From Paragorgia papillata (lineage: Eukaryota > Cnidaria > Anthozoa > Scleralcyonacea > Coralliidae), in NCBI GenBank assembly GCA_035771165.1, contig JAWNZC010000121.1:632001-696000 (forward strand): DNA of 64,000 bases. The letters run 5' to 3'. This document shows, in pieces, positions 25,217 to 37,232 of this stretch (the stretch's first letter is position 1; each line of letters starts with the position of its first letter). The position numbers were made by a program, and so were the translations under genes. The notes beneath the pieces were generated by a model. It saw only the letters and a program-made list of their open reading frames with translations, was not told where the DNA came from and did no database searches.

Positions 25217-25385
25217 AGAATCTTGCTTCAAAGCTGCTCCTTTCTTTACCCGCTCCAAATGGAAACTAAAAATACGCTATTCCGCAGCTTGCTATTAATC
25301 TATACGTATACTTTTGAGGCGTGGCATTGTGGGAAGCTACAAGTCACTAATTGGCCAACAAATGACACGTGACATCCGGGACCAG
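25217..25385 (-). promoter_or_regulatory. promoter-like segment and 5' exon upstream of copy F, second
   Basis: A tandem duplicate of the preceding unit, 654 bp further upstream, with the same CACGTG/GGCCAATTA/TATACG order and the same GTAAGT donor at 25217. Copy F thus has two possible first exons. Confidence 0.5.
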
Positions 25386-27017
25386 TGTATGTGTAAACCT
25401 AAGAGCATGGGGGAAATCTTAAATCCAAATATTAACACTAAACTGTAACAAACTCAAAACGTTAACCTAACATCGGCGATCAGCATGTAGTCTTTTGAAG
25501 ACGATTTCTACGCAACCTATAGCTATACATTTGTCGGATATCAAACCGGAAGCGGAAGAGCTCTGGTCGAATCGCTTGAGAATATCAACTTCCATCACAG
25601 CTTGAATTGGTAAAAACCTGTCAAACCGGTTTAGGGTAATCACAGTGTCACTCGACAACCACTGACTCAGTGACTGAATTTTTTGGTATTAGTTGTGGTA
25701 TAGAACGTAGGGGGATCTGGTATCTACCCCAGAAAATTTTGAAATCTAGAGGCTCTGAAATGCAATTTCCAGCATTCTACAGAAGATATTTTTTGAAGCG
25801 AGATGAAGATCTAAATGCTAAGCATTTTACGCTGTAGGATTGCGTTGTTAGATATACAAATATTAGCATCGTTCTTACCTTTGAAGGAGGACTTATGCCT
25901 TTTTTTTGTTAAATATGGATTCAAGAAGGTTTTCCTTTCGTCAGATAAGTTCTAGCCACCATATCAAAGCTTCAAAATTGTTATAAATAATTGCTCTTTG
26001 TTTCCATATTATTGAAGTGTTGAACTCCAGTGTTGGGAGCTTTTCCTTGTGAAATAGGCGATACAGCCAATACTACATGGATGATTTATATATTGAGATG
26101 TTATATATTGTTAATGTAATGAAGTGAAAAGAATTGCAGACTTCTCGCTGCGAAATAAAAGCAGTTTTAAATCGAAATAGTAAAGCGTCTGACTTTGAAA
26201 TATAAATATTGTACCACCTGTGGTGAAATTTAACACCGAAAATCCGCGTTTCTTGTCAAGCCAAGGTAGTTTTGAGATTCTAATACCTTGAGGTCTAAGC
26301 CTTTCAAACACTTGTCGCTAAAGTGGCTAAGGTTGTTGCGCGCATCAGCGAGGACGGTACGGTACTGCGGAATTGAAATCAAACAATCAAAAACAAAAAC
26401 AAAGATGTTGTTTTCTTCCATCCGTCTCTGTTCTTGGAATAATTATATTATTTTACAATTCATTTCAATCTGGAGAAAAAAAGGTATTAGACTAATACCT
26501 TTAATACCTTAGCGCGCCGCCCCTGCACTGACTGAAAGTCTAAAACCTGCAGGGTAGCGCGTAGAACTATAGAAATATTATTTTCTAGTCCTTGGACTGG
26601 AAATAACATTTCTAGTCCTCTTCTCAGTATTTTCCCCCTGGTATTTCAAGTCCTTTCACGTGGTAGAATTCAGCGCTTGTGATTGGTTGATTATCGCATG
26701 AATTATTAATGAGTTTGAGAAGGCCCATGCAAGGTACCTACCCAAATAAATTTAAAAAGTCTAGAAAAAATTAAATTGACAATTATATGGCATTAATCAT
26801 ATCATTACTATAGTCCATTACAAAATAATCTATGGGTCAAATGGTCAAAAAATCTAGAAAAACCAAATTTAAACGACGTAATGCAGTATATACGATACAT
26901 CAAATTGTATTTTCATGTTATTGATTGGCTAGTTTAAAAAAGTAAAGTTTTGTTTAGTTTTGCCCATGTGCTTAAAAAACTGAGAAAAAAATACAATAAA
27001 ACATAGTTGATACAGAG

Positions 27018-30000
27018 TTAGTTGAGTAGTGTGGCAGCTAGAAGTCCAACTACGAGGACAGCCAGAATAACTTGAGATGTTTTGGGAGAAAGGTTACAGT
27101 TGTCTCCGGTGCAACAATAGGCTCCACATTTTTTAATTGCTGGTGAAATCTCGAGTATTTTACAGCCGGTTTCTGTACGATCACACCCGGCTTTGCTTGA
27201 GCAGTTCGCCTCTACTACTTCATTTCCATTTTCAGCTTTTACCACAACTTTCGCGCAACGATCGTCACCCGCAGAACACGTCACACTTCCAGATTTGCAA
27301 CTATTCCCCTTTGCTTGGCAATTATAACATTTAAGTGCATACGAGCCTGAAAAAAAAATAAATTTATCCTATTTAACAACTTTATTGGATGCTAGTAATA
27401 GTCAAGTGGGAAGCAACCTCGTCCCCAGGGCCATTTGTGGGGGCTGTGCCAAGATGGCGGCCAAGAACAAATGGCCTTGGCACAGGCTGAGCTATCACCA
27501 CATCTGATTGGTCGAGATAACATTGGATGTTTTAGGTATTCTGATTGGTAGAAACAAGGCGGGCGGCAGGCTAGCTCGCGGGCATTTGTTTATAGGGCTC
27601 AAATTATATTAAATAAGTGATACCAGAATGGTATGCCTGGCTGCCGTACAACGTACAAAGTCCATGGGACGGCAATTTAGAGTGTTTTCTAAATCGGGCG
27701 AGCGAAAGACTTGGTGAACAAAGTCATAAAGTATTTTGGTTGCGAAAGGAAAGTACACCATAGGGCAGAATTTACGTGTTTGGCCATTGAGAAGCAGGCT
27801 TTTTTCAAACAAGAATTCTCGACTAAACGAAGCCTAAATGTTTATCAAAACGCTGAATTTAATCCACCGAATACTCACGAAAACAAGGCGGCCTGGCCAG
27901 ACAACGGCAATCCCGGTTTCTTGCGAATTTGGTACAACGGTGAAGCAAATGATAAATAATAAGCATTTACAGATATTTATTAAAAGTGTATTTATTTTAA
28001 TAATTCGACAATGTATTTGGAAATGAATGTTTTGATTGTTTACAGTTTGGGTTAGTCAAGCTGAACTAAATATTCAGAAAAAAACTGAGCCTGACTAGGC
28101 GCGATAAACTTAGTAAAGACTGGGTCTGAGTAAAAAATTAGTCAAAATATGGCTCATTTTTTTGCAGCCTGTGCCAGGGCCATTTGTTCCCGCCATTTTG
28201 TTTTTGGCCGCCATCTTGGCCCAGCCCTCACAAATGGCCCTGGGGACGAGGTTGGTGGGAAGCTATATAGCGCGAATGTACCTGCGTAACGGCCATATGT
28301 AACGCCTGCTACGCAGGCTAGCGCGAACGGGACTCGAGAACCTATCAGCCTGATTTCTCACTACACACCCAACACACAAGAACCATTTCAGCCTGACTTG
28401 GGAAAAGAGGGGTTCTTTTATGCCGGGTTTTTAGTGTAATTAAATTCAGAAAAGTGTGAGCTCCAGACGGGACTCAAACCCACAACCTTCCGAATGCCAA
28501 CCGGACGCTCTCACCATTGAGCCACTGGAACTCAGATAGCAGACCGAGGTTATTTTCGATATTTATACGCCTGGGAACTAGTCAAACCATACTTAATAGA
28601 ACATATACATAGTTTGGAAGCTCTATTGTCTTTCAAGATGAAACATGGTCATGTTGAACTGACAATGGAGTTCCTTATGTGGAAGTAAATTCTATGGACA
28701 CGTGACGATGAAGCACCACAACACGTGACGATGAAGCAACTCACTAATTAAACCCGATCGTTGCTATTGGATGACTGCTTCATTATACAGAAAATACAAT
28801 ACCGTGAAATTGCACAAATTTCCATAAACTTGAACAAAAACATAGAACAATCACTTTGGACGAGTTTCCAAACCATGTATATGTTCTATTAAAGTGCCTA
28901 TGCAATGGTTGGGGATTTTACATATTTAGGATAGTTGAAACCTTCTGAGAAGATTTGTAATATATCTTCCTTTCCTAAAATTTCATCTTCATGGACTTTT
29001 TTGCTGTTAAAGTTGACGGAAGTGACGTCAAAAGAGGAATTTGTCTATATAAAAACACTTTACAGATTCCTCCTTTGACGTCACTTCCGTCAACTTTAAC
29101 AGCGAAAAACTCCATGAAGATGAAATTTTAGAAAAGGAAGATATATTACAAATCTTCTCAGAAAGTTCCAAATATCCTAAATATATAAAATCCCCAACCA
29201 TGGCATAGGCACTTTAACTATGGTCAAACCGTACATGTGTCACAACATGGATTGCAAAAGGACTGGATAGGAAACTAATAGTCATGTGGGGTGTTTTGAG
29301 CCTTTTGATTGGTTAAATCGCATTCACTCAGTTTGCAAAATGGTTGAAACCTAGTTGCAAATTGTGATGTCACGAATGGCGTGAGTATGCTTGTTTTGCT
29401 GAGGTTTTTAAGTGAACTTTTCTTCAAATTCTTCATGTTCTCACATTCAGATGACTATGGTGACGTTTCAAATGATTTATCGCCTTACAAACCTGCCTAA
29501 GCCATAATCGAGTGATCGAGGTAAACGTTGTTGACCTTTTAACCGTCTGGGACGTTAAAAACGTCTAGTATAAAGACGAGACGCACTAAAGTAGGACGCA
29601 CTTAGCTAAAAACTGCAAAACCATGGTATTGATCCCATGAAGTGAGCTTGAAACCACAAATAACTACGTCCCGCATTTATATTAGTCGCACTTAACAGCA
29701 AGACGTTTAATTCGATGTCTGTAGTATAAATAGAAGCACTTGAATGTCTTGAATATTCCCCATGTTATCTATTTGTATTTATACAATAACCAAAATGTTT
29801 TGCACGTTTTCATTGGTCGAGAGCCATGATCTATTACAGGACAGATGCACGGGTTTCGTCACACTTGTTCCTATTCTTGTGAACCAATGAAAATCGTCAC
29901 TGCAATGTCACGAACCAATGATGTTCCTCCTTTTGTATAGATCTTGGATCACGTCAGATGGCGTGTTTCACCTTTTCCAATGCCCCGAAAATTCGGCGGG

Positions 30001-30314
30001 AAAATTCAATGGACTCCTTATCAAACGTTTTTTCTACTTTTTTTATTGTATAAAACAAATAGATTCCATTTTTTTGTTGTCTGTTCAGTTATAGATGCAC
30101 AGAGGCGTCACAACGTGGTAAGAACATCAGTGACCCACTCGACTGCGTCTCGTGGGCCACTTTTTTGTTCTTACCACGTTGTGACGTCATCTGTGCATCT
30201 ATAACTGAACAGACAACGGCAAAATGGAATCTATTTGTTAAGCTGATGATTGACATTACCTGTAGTTGCCAAGACAACGAAGACGACAGCTGCCAAGAAG
30301 AATTTCATTTTCAT
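27018..30314 (-). CDS. Ly6/uPAR-type three-finger protein with GPI-type tail, copy G
   Basis: Coding exons are 30260-30314 (two in-frame ATGs, 30314 and 30308, created by a small insertion: M-K-M-K-F-F-L-A-A-V; donor G|GTAATG) and 27018-27346. The second exon starts S-Y-A-L-K-C-Y-N-C-Q and carries 12 cysteines, ending C-C-T-G-D-N-C-N-L. After S-P-K-T-S-Q it runs into a hydrophobic tail (V-I-L-A-V-L-V-V-G-L-L-A-A-T-L-L-N), so a GPI anchor is likely. Copies A and G form a subgroup distinct from B-F in the middle of the domain. The 2.9-kb intron holds an hAT element, a tRNA-like SINE head and two fold-back MITEs. There is no pentanucleotide array at the 3' end here, unlike B-E. Confidence 0.87.
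27414..28254. mobile_element. hAT-type non-autonomous element, 8-bp target duplication
   Basis: Terminal repeats CAACCTCGTCCCCAGGG (left) and its complement (right) are flanked by GTGGGAAG at 27406-27413 and 28255-28262. The 8-bp duplication and CA-start identify hAT. Relatives are at about 53339-54290 (inverted, with a further insertion) and, as a right end only, at 48293-48415 inside the TSFM intron. An 82-codon frame at 27711-27959 has a counterpart in the 54-kb copy, but the two drift out of frame for several codons. Confidence 0.85.
28459..28531 (-). ncRNA. tRNA-like sequence, anticodon GGC, probable SINE head
   Basis: The minus strand folds as a tRNA. The acceptor is GTTCCAG with CTGGAGC, and the D arm is GCTC with GAGC. 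The anticodon stem is TCCGG with TCGGA around TTGGCAT, and the T stem is GTGGG with CCCGT. A box TGGCTCAATGG and B box GGTTTGAGTCC are close to consensus. An anticodon of GGC (Ala) is not normal for a eukaryotic cytosolic tRNA, and the stems contain several G-U pairs. I therefore take it as the head of a tRNA-derived SINE or a pseudogene; the SINE body would lie below 28459. Confidence 0.6.
28889..29217. repeat. fold-back MITE (AAAGTGCCTATGCAATGG family), copy 2
   Basis: Matches 2339-2656 along both arms; its centre is inverted relative to copy 1. It interrupts a sequence that continues on the far side (TATGTTCTATT left, AACTATGGTC right). Confidence 0.75.
30054..30239. repeat. fold-back MITE (TAGATTCCATTTT family), copy 2
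   Basis: Almost one complete palindrome: AACAAATAGATTCC at the left, complement at the right, and pairing throughout, including ACAACGTGGTAAGAAC. It ends about 20 bp from the donor of the copy G signal exon, as copy 1 does at copy A. The insertion therefore predates the split of A and G. Confidence 0.75.
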
Positions 30315-31213
30315 GCAGGTGTATGAATATCAATGTCTGAAAGCAAAGTAACAAGTTTATTCAGTTGGATATCAAAAGACTTTCATTGAATTAAAAAAAA
30401 AAGATGGTAAACTGCCAAGAATAGTTTTGATAATAAATTACTGATGTTTTGAGCGAAGCCCTTCATAGTTATAAACTGTCTCTCTAAGGCGATTTTCATT
30501 AGGCGGAAAATGTCACACGCACAGAAATGTTTTCCCCGTCTCGTAACGCTCGGTAGAAATAATTAGCCAAGACAAAAGCAAGGAGTCACACCCCCCAAGA
30601 ACTGCTTTATTTGTTCTATAGTCGGCAGACAAGAGATTTTAGTCGGCAGTCGGCACCCAGCCAGTCTCGGCGAATACTAGTACCACAGAATAGAAATATA
30701 ACCAGAAGTCCAACTCGCGTTGGAACCTTTGAAGTTTATGTCCTCGCGCATGTCGCCTCGCGCATGTCGCCTCGCGCATCTTGATTCCTCGCCATCCTAC
30801 GCAATCCTGGCAAGTTCCCCCGGCAGTTTGGACCTTCAAAAGAAGGTTAAAACTGCCGGGGGTACTTGCTAGGATGGCGTAGGACATTGCGTAGGATGGC
30901 GTCGGATGGCGTAAAATATCGCGCCTGTGCATTGAAGAAATGCGGACAAGTTGTCACTCGAGTTGGACTTCTGGTTGTATTTCTATTCTGTGCTAGTACT
31001 GACGAGTGACGATTATGAGGCAGTCGGCAAAATTGAGCGTACCACCCCTCCTGCAGAATTTTCTGAGGACGGCCCTGAATGGAAGTCTTCATGTGTTCGC
31101 CACTTCAACCTCCGAACACAAGTCTAAGACTTAGGCGTTTATGCTATTGCATATTGTTGGGTTAAAAGATCGCTTGATACAAGGCGCGCCTAATTACAGT
31201 AAATAAAACTTAC

Positions 31214-31370
31214 AGAATCTTACGTCAAACCTGCTCCTTTCTTTACCCGCTCCAAATAGAAACTAAAAATACGCTATTCCGCAGCTTGCTATTAATCTAT
31301 ACTTTTGAGGCGTGGCATTGTGGGAAGCTGCAAGTCGCTAATTGGCCAACAAATGACACGTGACATTCGG
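31214..31370 (-). promoter_or_regulatory. promoter-like segment and 5' untranslated exon for copy G
   Basis: CACGTG near 31359, GGCCAATTA near 31345 and CCACGCCTC near 31310, with the exon ending GATTCT|GTAAGT at 31214. The TATACG stretch is shortened here (AAAAGTATAGATT). It lies 0.9 kb from the ATG exon. Confidence 0.5.
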
Positions 31371-33456
31371 GACCAGTTTATATGTAAAGCTAAGAGCATG
31401 TGGAAAATCTTAGATCCAAATATTAACACTAAACAATATATAAAAGTGGCAATAGAATAGAAATAGTGGCAATAGAAGCGTTCCGAACAATTCATTTCGT
31501 AAGTTCTACCAATTCATTTGATGTGTTCCTCCGAAATTGTTGATGAAGTTCGTTGACAAATTGCCAATTCGAACTACTTTACACTTCCTGCTTTCATCCT
31601 ATTGGTTACTTAATTACTAAGGAGAACGTGATTGGTCAATTCCCAAGCTAATACCAGGAACTGGTTGCCAACATTTCGAGGAAGCTAGCAGTTTTTCGAG
31701 GAACTTAATTATCAAATGAATTGGTAAAAGTTAGGAAATGAACTGCTCAACATTTTTCGGAACGCTTCTATTTCCACGACTGTTATACAAAGACATTTCA
31801 ATTTTCTTACCCAAGTAACGCATTTGTTCATTAAGAACACGCTGCATGACGTAGAACTATTGTAGTGGACAACCCATGGATATATAACTAAGTGTTAATG
31901 AAATATCTTCATGTGTTCGCCACTTCAACATTCCAACACATTTTTACAATAGCAGAAACAGTATACCAACCTGTAGCATTGTGAACAAGGAGGCATTGCT
32001 ATTGGGGCCGTTTAGAGTTCATAATAAGGACCTTACGATTCTAGGACGACGACGGCGGTTAAATTTTATAAATAAGTCACGGCTAACTGACTATTATAGT
32101 TTATTTCTAAAACTGGTTTAATGATTTCCAAAATGCTCCATCACTCCTAAAAATGATTGTAGTGTCTGCAGTTAAAGTCAATCTTAAGCAACAATTCCAT
32201 GGTTTGGTGAGTTGACGTCGTTCTGGAGACGTGAAAATGCTCCAAGTGGCGTTGTATAAAGAACGAAGACACGGTGTTGGAGTTATACTCTAGGGTCGAA
32301 AGATTATTCATTCTCTTTGTTTCGCGACTAGAATTTTTTGCTTTAAAAGGCGTCGTCGTTGAAGTTGGCGTCGTACTTCGTAAGGTCCCTAATATAAGGC
32401 GTGGCGTTCAAGAGACTTTCATTGAATTAAAAAAAAATATGGTAAACTGCCAAGAATAGTTTTGATGCGATATCGGCCACGAACAGCTACTGAAATATCA
32501 GTTTCATTTATCAAGAGAGCTTGTGGCTTAATAAATCGTTGCGTTATTGCAAACTACAACTCTTCATCAAGCTTCTTCTTTGGTAGACGCAAGGCGGTTG
32601 ACGTTCTCAATACTTCTCATGTTAGTTACATCGCCTTTAGTTACCATGGTCAACATGCACGTCAAAGATCGAACGCGCGTGACATTCGTGGGATTCTTTT
32701 TTGGTTTGTTATAAGAAAGTTTTGCCAAGAATTAACAGAAAAGCTGCGTAAGCTCAAGTTTCATCAGCGTAAACATGTTTATTGCGCGCAATGACGCTGT
32801 GTATAGCATTCGGTTTCGCTCTTATAACCGTCTTTTACATTTGATGGGTATACCTGTACTTTGCTAAAATCAAAGATGATTTTTGTAGTTTGTTGATTTA
32901 CAACAGACGTTAATTGAATAAGTGATCTAGTGTGTTGATTGAACGTTTTAAGTGTCATGATTAATCCGGAATATAACAAGAAATAAGAACACGTAATACG
33001 AGAGAGATAGTTAGTGGTAAGGACGTGTATAAGTTTGTATATAGAGAGTTAAATAAAAGGTTGAGAAATTCCCAAACTCTGTGTATAGTATAGACGCAAC
33101 AATTTTTTAAATCGTCAGGTTATTCCAAAGACATTTTAATTTTGTTACGCAAGTAACGCAGTTGTTCATTCGGAGCAGGCGTCTGCATGGTGTAGAACTA
33201 AAGTATATGGTAGACAACCCATGCATATATGACTAAATGATAATGGAATTGAAGTCTTCATGTGTTCGCCAGTACAACATTCGAACACATGTTTACAATA
33301 GCAGAAGCAGTACCAAACTGTAGCATTATGAACAAGGAAAGGAAGCATTGCCATTGGGGCCGTTTAGAGTTCATATTAGGGAGTTTACGATCTACGACGG
33401 CAACCTTGACGACGCGGTCATTGAAACAAAAAAATATCTTTAAGTCGTCCTCGTTA

Positions 33457-34135
33457 TGCATCAGTCAATTCCAGCTGCGATCATCCCCCCCCGGGACAAC
33501 CCCCGGGCATTGGTAAATTTTCATTTTTTTCGTGCAAATGCCCGGGGGTAGGGCAAAAAAGAAGGAACAATGCCCCACCCTTGGGACGAAAAAGCAAAAC
33601 AAATGCCCCACCCCCGGGCCGACAAATTAGTCAATTTCAAAGAATGTACTAAATTAATTACATGCGTTTTAACAATTTATATTTATACCTCTGTTCATTG
33701 TTCTTTTGGGGATTTTAAAAAAACAAAAACAAGGAAAACTATCGTGTTCACTTCAGATGAAAACATCGACGAAAGGCTGTGACACACTTGCTAATATTGC
33801 AGAAAAACCTTTTATAAACCTTTATAAAAACAAGACAGCCTACCTTTAAATATGTCCACAAGTTTATCTAGGCCTTCTTTCTTCAGCCAAGACACAACAA
33901 AGCTCTCGTCCTTGCCGATAAAGTCGTCCATTTTGGCATATAACAAAGGAAACTCGTGGCCGCGGTCTTTTCTCCGTGAGCGACAAATGCCCGGGGGGTA
34001 ATAACTCGAATTGACAAATGCCCGGCCCCCGGGTGAACACGCAGCTGCAAATGCCCGGCCGTGGGGACAAGTAAGCGTGCAAATGCCCCACACTGTCCCG
34101 GGGGGGGATGGTCGCAGCTGGAATTGACTGATGCA
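33457..34135. mobile_element. PIF/Harbinger-like element carrying a SAM-like exon
   Basis: Inverted ends TGCATCAGTCAATTCCAGCT (left) and complement (right) continue into a C/G-rich stretch. TTA stands on both sides (33454-33456, 34136-34138). Block I near 10853-10862 is the empty site, reading CTCGTTATGTTTAC. A 3-bp TTA duplication fits PIF/Harbinger. The interior has repeated CAAATGCCCGG motifs and one exon-like frame on the minus strand (listed separately). The element is present in only one of the two blocks, so it is younger than the duplication. Confidence 0.8.
33844..33931 (-). CDS. exon inside the transposon: N-terminal half of a SAM-like domain
   Basis: ATG at 33931, 29 codons, then a consensus donor (AAAG|GTAGGC). 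It reads M-D-D-F-I-G-K-D-E-S-F-V, then V-S-W-L-K-K-E-G-L-D-K-L-V-D-I-F-K. The pattern V-x-x-W-L-x-x-x-G-L-x-x-x-x-x-x-F is that of helices 1-2 of a SAM domain; the rest of the domain would be in a next exon that is not present. It is either a captured host exon or the first exon of a gene belonging to the parent transposon. Confidence 0.5.
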
Positions 34136-34504
34136 TTATGTTTACAACGCCATTGAGTGTATTTTCACGTCTTCATGACCACGTTAAGTCATGGACCGAT
34201 GAAGGCTGTTGCTTATGAATGAATTCAACACTTTCAATGCAATCATTTTACGAGTTGTCGAACGTTTTAAAAGTCATAAAATAAGCTTTGAGTGCAAAGT
34301 TTGAAGTTATTCAACCGTGTTTTTTTTTAAATACCAAAATTTATATCGCGTTGTCCACTGCCGTCGTCGTAGAAGTCAAGACGTGCCTTAAACACTTTGC
34401 TTAACCCTTTCATGGAATTTCACCGCCAGACCTTTTCCCTTAAAAAGTAAAATCGTCTGGCGTTAGCCAGAGTATAAAAATCCTAAAGGTAAACACTCGT
34501 GTAA

Positions 34505-34736
34505 AGCCCTAATCAAACGAGAACGCAAGTCATCGCAAGTTGGCAGTCACAAATTTCTGTGGCGGTCGTTCGAATACCCAAATTAACAAAATAAAAAATA
34601 AAGGTTTCATGAGTGTTTTAAACAAGTTTTAACTTTGTCACGGTACATAATATTTTCGGGAAATTATTCAGAGGGGCTGGCTGAGATAGCGTGACTGCCA
34701 ACTTGCGATGACTTGCGTTCTCGTTTGATTACGGCT
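34505..34736. repeat. MITE with AGCCGTAATCAAACGAG ends, copy 2
   Basis: Same position as 11246-11477 in the sister block, so it is one insertion duplicated with the block. The left end has a C instead of G (AGCCCTAATC). Confidence 0.8.
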
Positions 34737-35077
34737 TAAGGTATACAAAGACTGGTATTAGCCAGAGTATAAAAATCCTAAAGGGCCACCACGGCCGTGA
34801 AAGGGTTAAAACACTCGTATAAAAGGTATCAGAGACTAGTATTCGTGTCTCTACACAACCCGCGGCTTGTTCAAAATGCTTGTGAGTGGTCAACTCGCTG
34901 TTTAAGATTTATAGGCGTTCATGCTTTGGGACATTGTCGAGATAAAAGATCGCTCCGATCATGCATATAAGGCGCGTCTATAAAAGCTAAATGACCCCCG
35001 TTGGTTTTGTGTATAGGCACTGTAACTTGTAAGAAAACATTTGATATTATATGTAGTTATTACAGTAAAAAACTTAC

Positions 35078-35225
35078 AGAATCTTGCTTCCAAGCTCCTC
35101 CTTTCTTTACCCGCTCCTGCAAATTGAAAAGTCGCTATTCCGCAGCTTGCTATTACCACGGTCTATACGTATACTTTTGAGGCGTGGCAAGCTGCAAGTC
35201 AATTGGCCAACAAATGACACGTGAT
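35078..35225 (-). promoter_or_regulatory. orphan promoter-like segment and 5' exon
   Basis: Same elements as at 11820 (CACGTG near 35219, GGCCAATTG near 35204, TATACGTATA, GATTCT|GTAAGT at 35078). In the sense direction, however, the signal exon that should follow has been deleted at 32405-32465. A transcript from here would next meet the copy G unit at 31 kb. Confidence 0.45.
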
Positions 35226-35788
35226 ATCGATCCGAGACCAGTTTAGAGCATGTGGAAAATCTTAAATCCAAATATTAACACTAAACTGTAACAAACCCAA
35301 AACGTTAACCTAACATCGGCGATCAGGTCTTTCGAAGACGATTTCTACGCAATCTATAGCTAACATTTGTCGGATATCAAACCGGAAGCGGAAGAGCTCT
35401 GGTCGAATCGCTTGAGAATATCAACTTCCGTCACAGCTTGAATTAAAAACCTGTCAAACCGGTTTTAGGTACAGTGTCACTCGACAATCTAAAACCGCCA
35501 GGGTAGCGCGTAGAACTATGGTATATGTTTATATAATGATTATTCGTTTGTTTGTTTGTTCCCTATAGCTGCGCAAACGATTGAACCTGATTGAACATTG
35601 CTGAAAATTGGTCAACTATAAGCTTAGTGGCTATACCAGGATTGACCACGATTGTCTAGGGTTTTTTTCGGTCCGTAACTTCCGGAAGGTGAATAGCCAA
35701 CTTCAGGACAATCTTGAATTCTAGATGCGTATTTCATTAACACCTAAAATTCGATTGATGACGCGTGTGAAACTTGGAAGTTGACAAG

Positions 35789-35915
35789 ATGCCAAGTTTT
35801 GAAGACTCTTTGTTTGAATGTGTCTGTGAGACAATTTTCCAATGTTTCGATATTGAAACGCGAGGCTGAGCAAAAGGAAAGTGTGTTAAATCTATTAAGT
35901 GGTAACGATGTTTTG
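35789..35915 (+). pseudogene. RecQ-like helicase 5' fragment, copy 3
   Basis: Matches the 12541 copy, including the 6-nt form (A-E-Q-K-E-S-V-L-N-L-L-S-G-N-D-V-L-A) and the same frameshift. Both copies therefore descend from one already broken fragment. Confidence 0.55.
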
Positions 35916-36788
35916 GCGCAATTTCGTTTGTCGCGTCGCAAAGCATTACACGCGCCAGTAACGCATGCATTCCGCAAAGGACAGAACTTGCGAGCTTCAT
36001 AGACGACTAAATCGTTGGTGCAGATTTTACTTCCTCAGCGCCACTACATTTCAGCGATGTGCTATCCCAGTTACAATAAGCCATAACTGCTTACCAGCTT
36101 CAGAGGTAGAGATTAAACATGTAGCTTGCTTCCATCTCGCCCCGAATCAAACACTCACTCAGTAAGCGGCCAGCAAGTTATTTATACCTCTTGGTGTTAC
36201 AGATAAAGCACTGTCTTTCTTGGTAATGAGTACTTTAACTCTTTTCCCTACGGTACCGGTTGTTCGACTTCGATTTGACGGACAATGCGGCTTGTTTCCT
36301 TTTCAAATAGATTGTCCTCGTTATTGAATACCATCCCTTATTATTTTCCGTTTAGGGATTATTGCGTTGTTTGACGTCGTCAACTGAGCTGGATTTCGAT
36401 CTTAAAGGCGATTCTGTTCGTTGTGCCTTTTGCTTGGCACTTGACAAATGTGGCGAGGCACATTTTTTTGTTGACTAGAAACTTTATTCAAAAACTGATC
36501 GCTAAGGCCGCTGCTTTTTCGCAATTATTGGAAATGAACTTGTTCGTATAAATATGTATGAATGCGTCTTGAAATACTGCATTTAAAACAGATATTTTCA
36601 ACTAATCCTTTATCCGGCAGTGTTGTTGGTAACTTAGATATTTTACTCTGTCTAACCGGCCAGACGATTTTACTCGTCGAGTGAAGGTCTCCTGGTATCC
36701 TGCCGGATAAGGGTTAAATAAAGTATGTAAATAATGCGCGCTTTTTAGTCGTTTGCCTTTAAATGTTGTTCATTTTATTTATTCACAA

Positions 36789-37232
36789 ATGCAATGCAAT
36801 GCAATGTAATGCAATGTAAGGTAAGGTAATGCAATGCAATGCAATGTAATGCAATGTAAGGTAAGGTAATGCAATGCAATGTAATGTAAGGTAATGCAAT
36901 GCAATGCAATGTAAGGTAATGTAAGGTAATGCAATGTAGGGTAATGCAATGCAATGCAATGCAATGCAATGCAATGCAATGTAATGTAATGTAATGTAAT
37001 GTAATGTAATGTAATGTAATGTAATGTAATGTAATGTAAAGTAATGCAATGTAATACAATGCGATGCGATGTAATACAATGCGATGCAATGTAATAGAAT
37101 GCGATGCAATGTAATGTAATGTAATGTAATGTAATGTAATGTAATGTAATGTAATGTAATGTAATGTAATGTAATGTAAGGTAATGCAATGTAATACAAT
37201 GCAATACAATGTAATGTAATGTAGTGTAATAT
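36789..37232. repeat. GTAAT/GCAAT pentanucleotide array after copy D
   Basis: Same left edge as the 13569 array (AAATGCAATGCAATGC and GTAAGGTAAGG units), but about 215 bp shorter. It lacks the GCAGT domain. AATAAA of copy D is at 37262-37267 (minus strand). Confidence 0.95.

Larger units (their letters stand above)
22792..27017. other. upstream region of copy F
   Basis: Holds two successive promoter/5' exon units (24.56 and 25.22 kb), a fold-back repeat between them (about 24780-25100), and two pieces related to the hAT element at 19 kb (about 23080-23140 and 25725-25830). At 23400-23760 and 25830-26520 I see no gene; small frames there have no features. At 26560-27017 there is AT-rich sequence without recognisable content. 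Confidence 0.5.

Noticed and set aside
27711..27959. 82-codon frame inside the hAT element with a counterpart at 54014-54262
   Set aside because: The two copies lose and regain register for several residues and show no transposase motif, so protein-level selection is not supported. A searched consensus could change this.
35737..36000. Minus-strand frame M-K-L-A-S-S-V-L-C-G-M-H-A-L-L, recurring at 12489 and 17850
   Set aside because: It is the reverse strand of the RecQ-like fragment and spans it. The plus-strand motif explains the conservation better.
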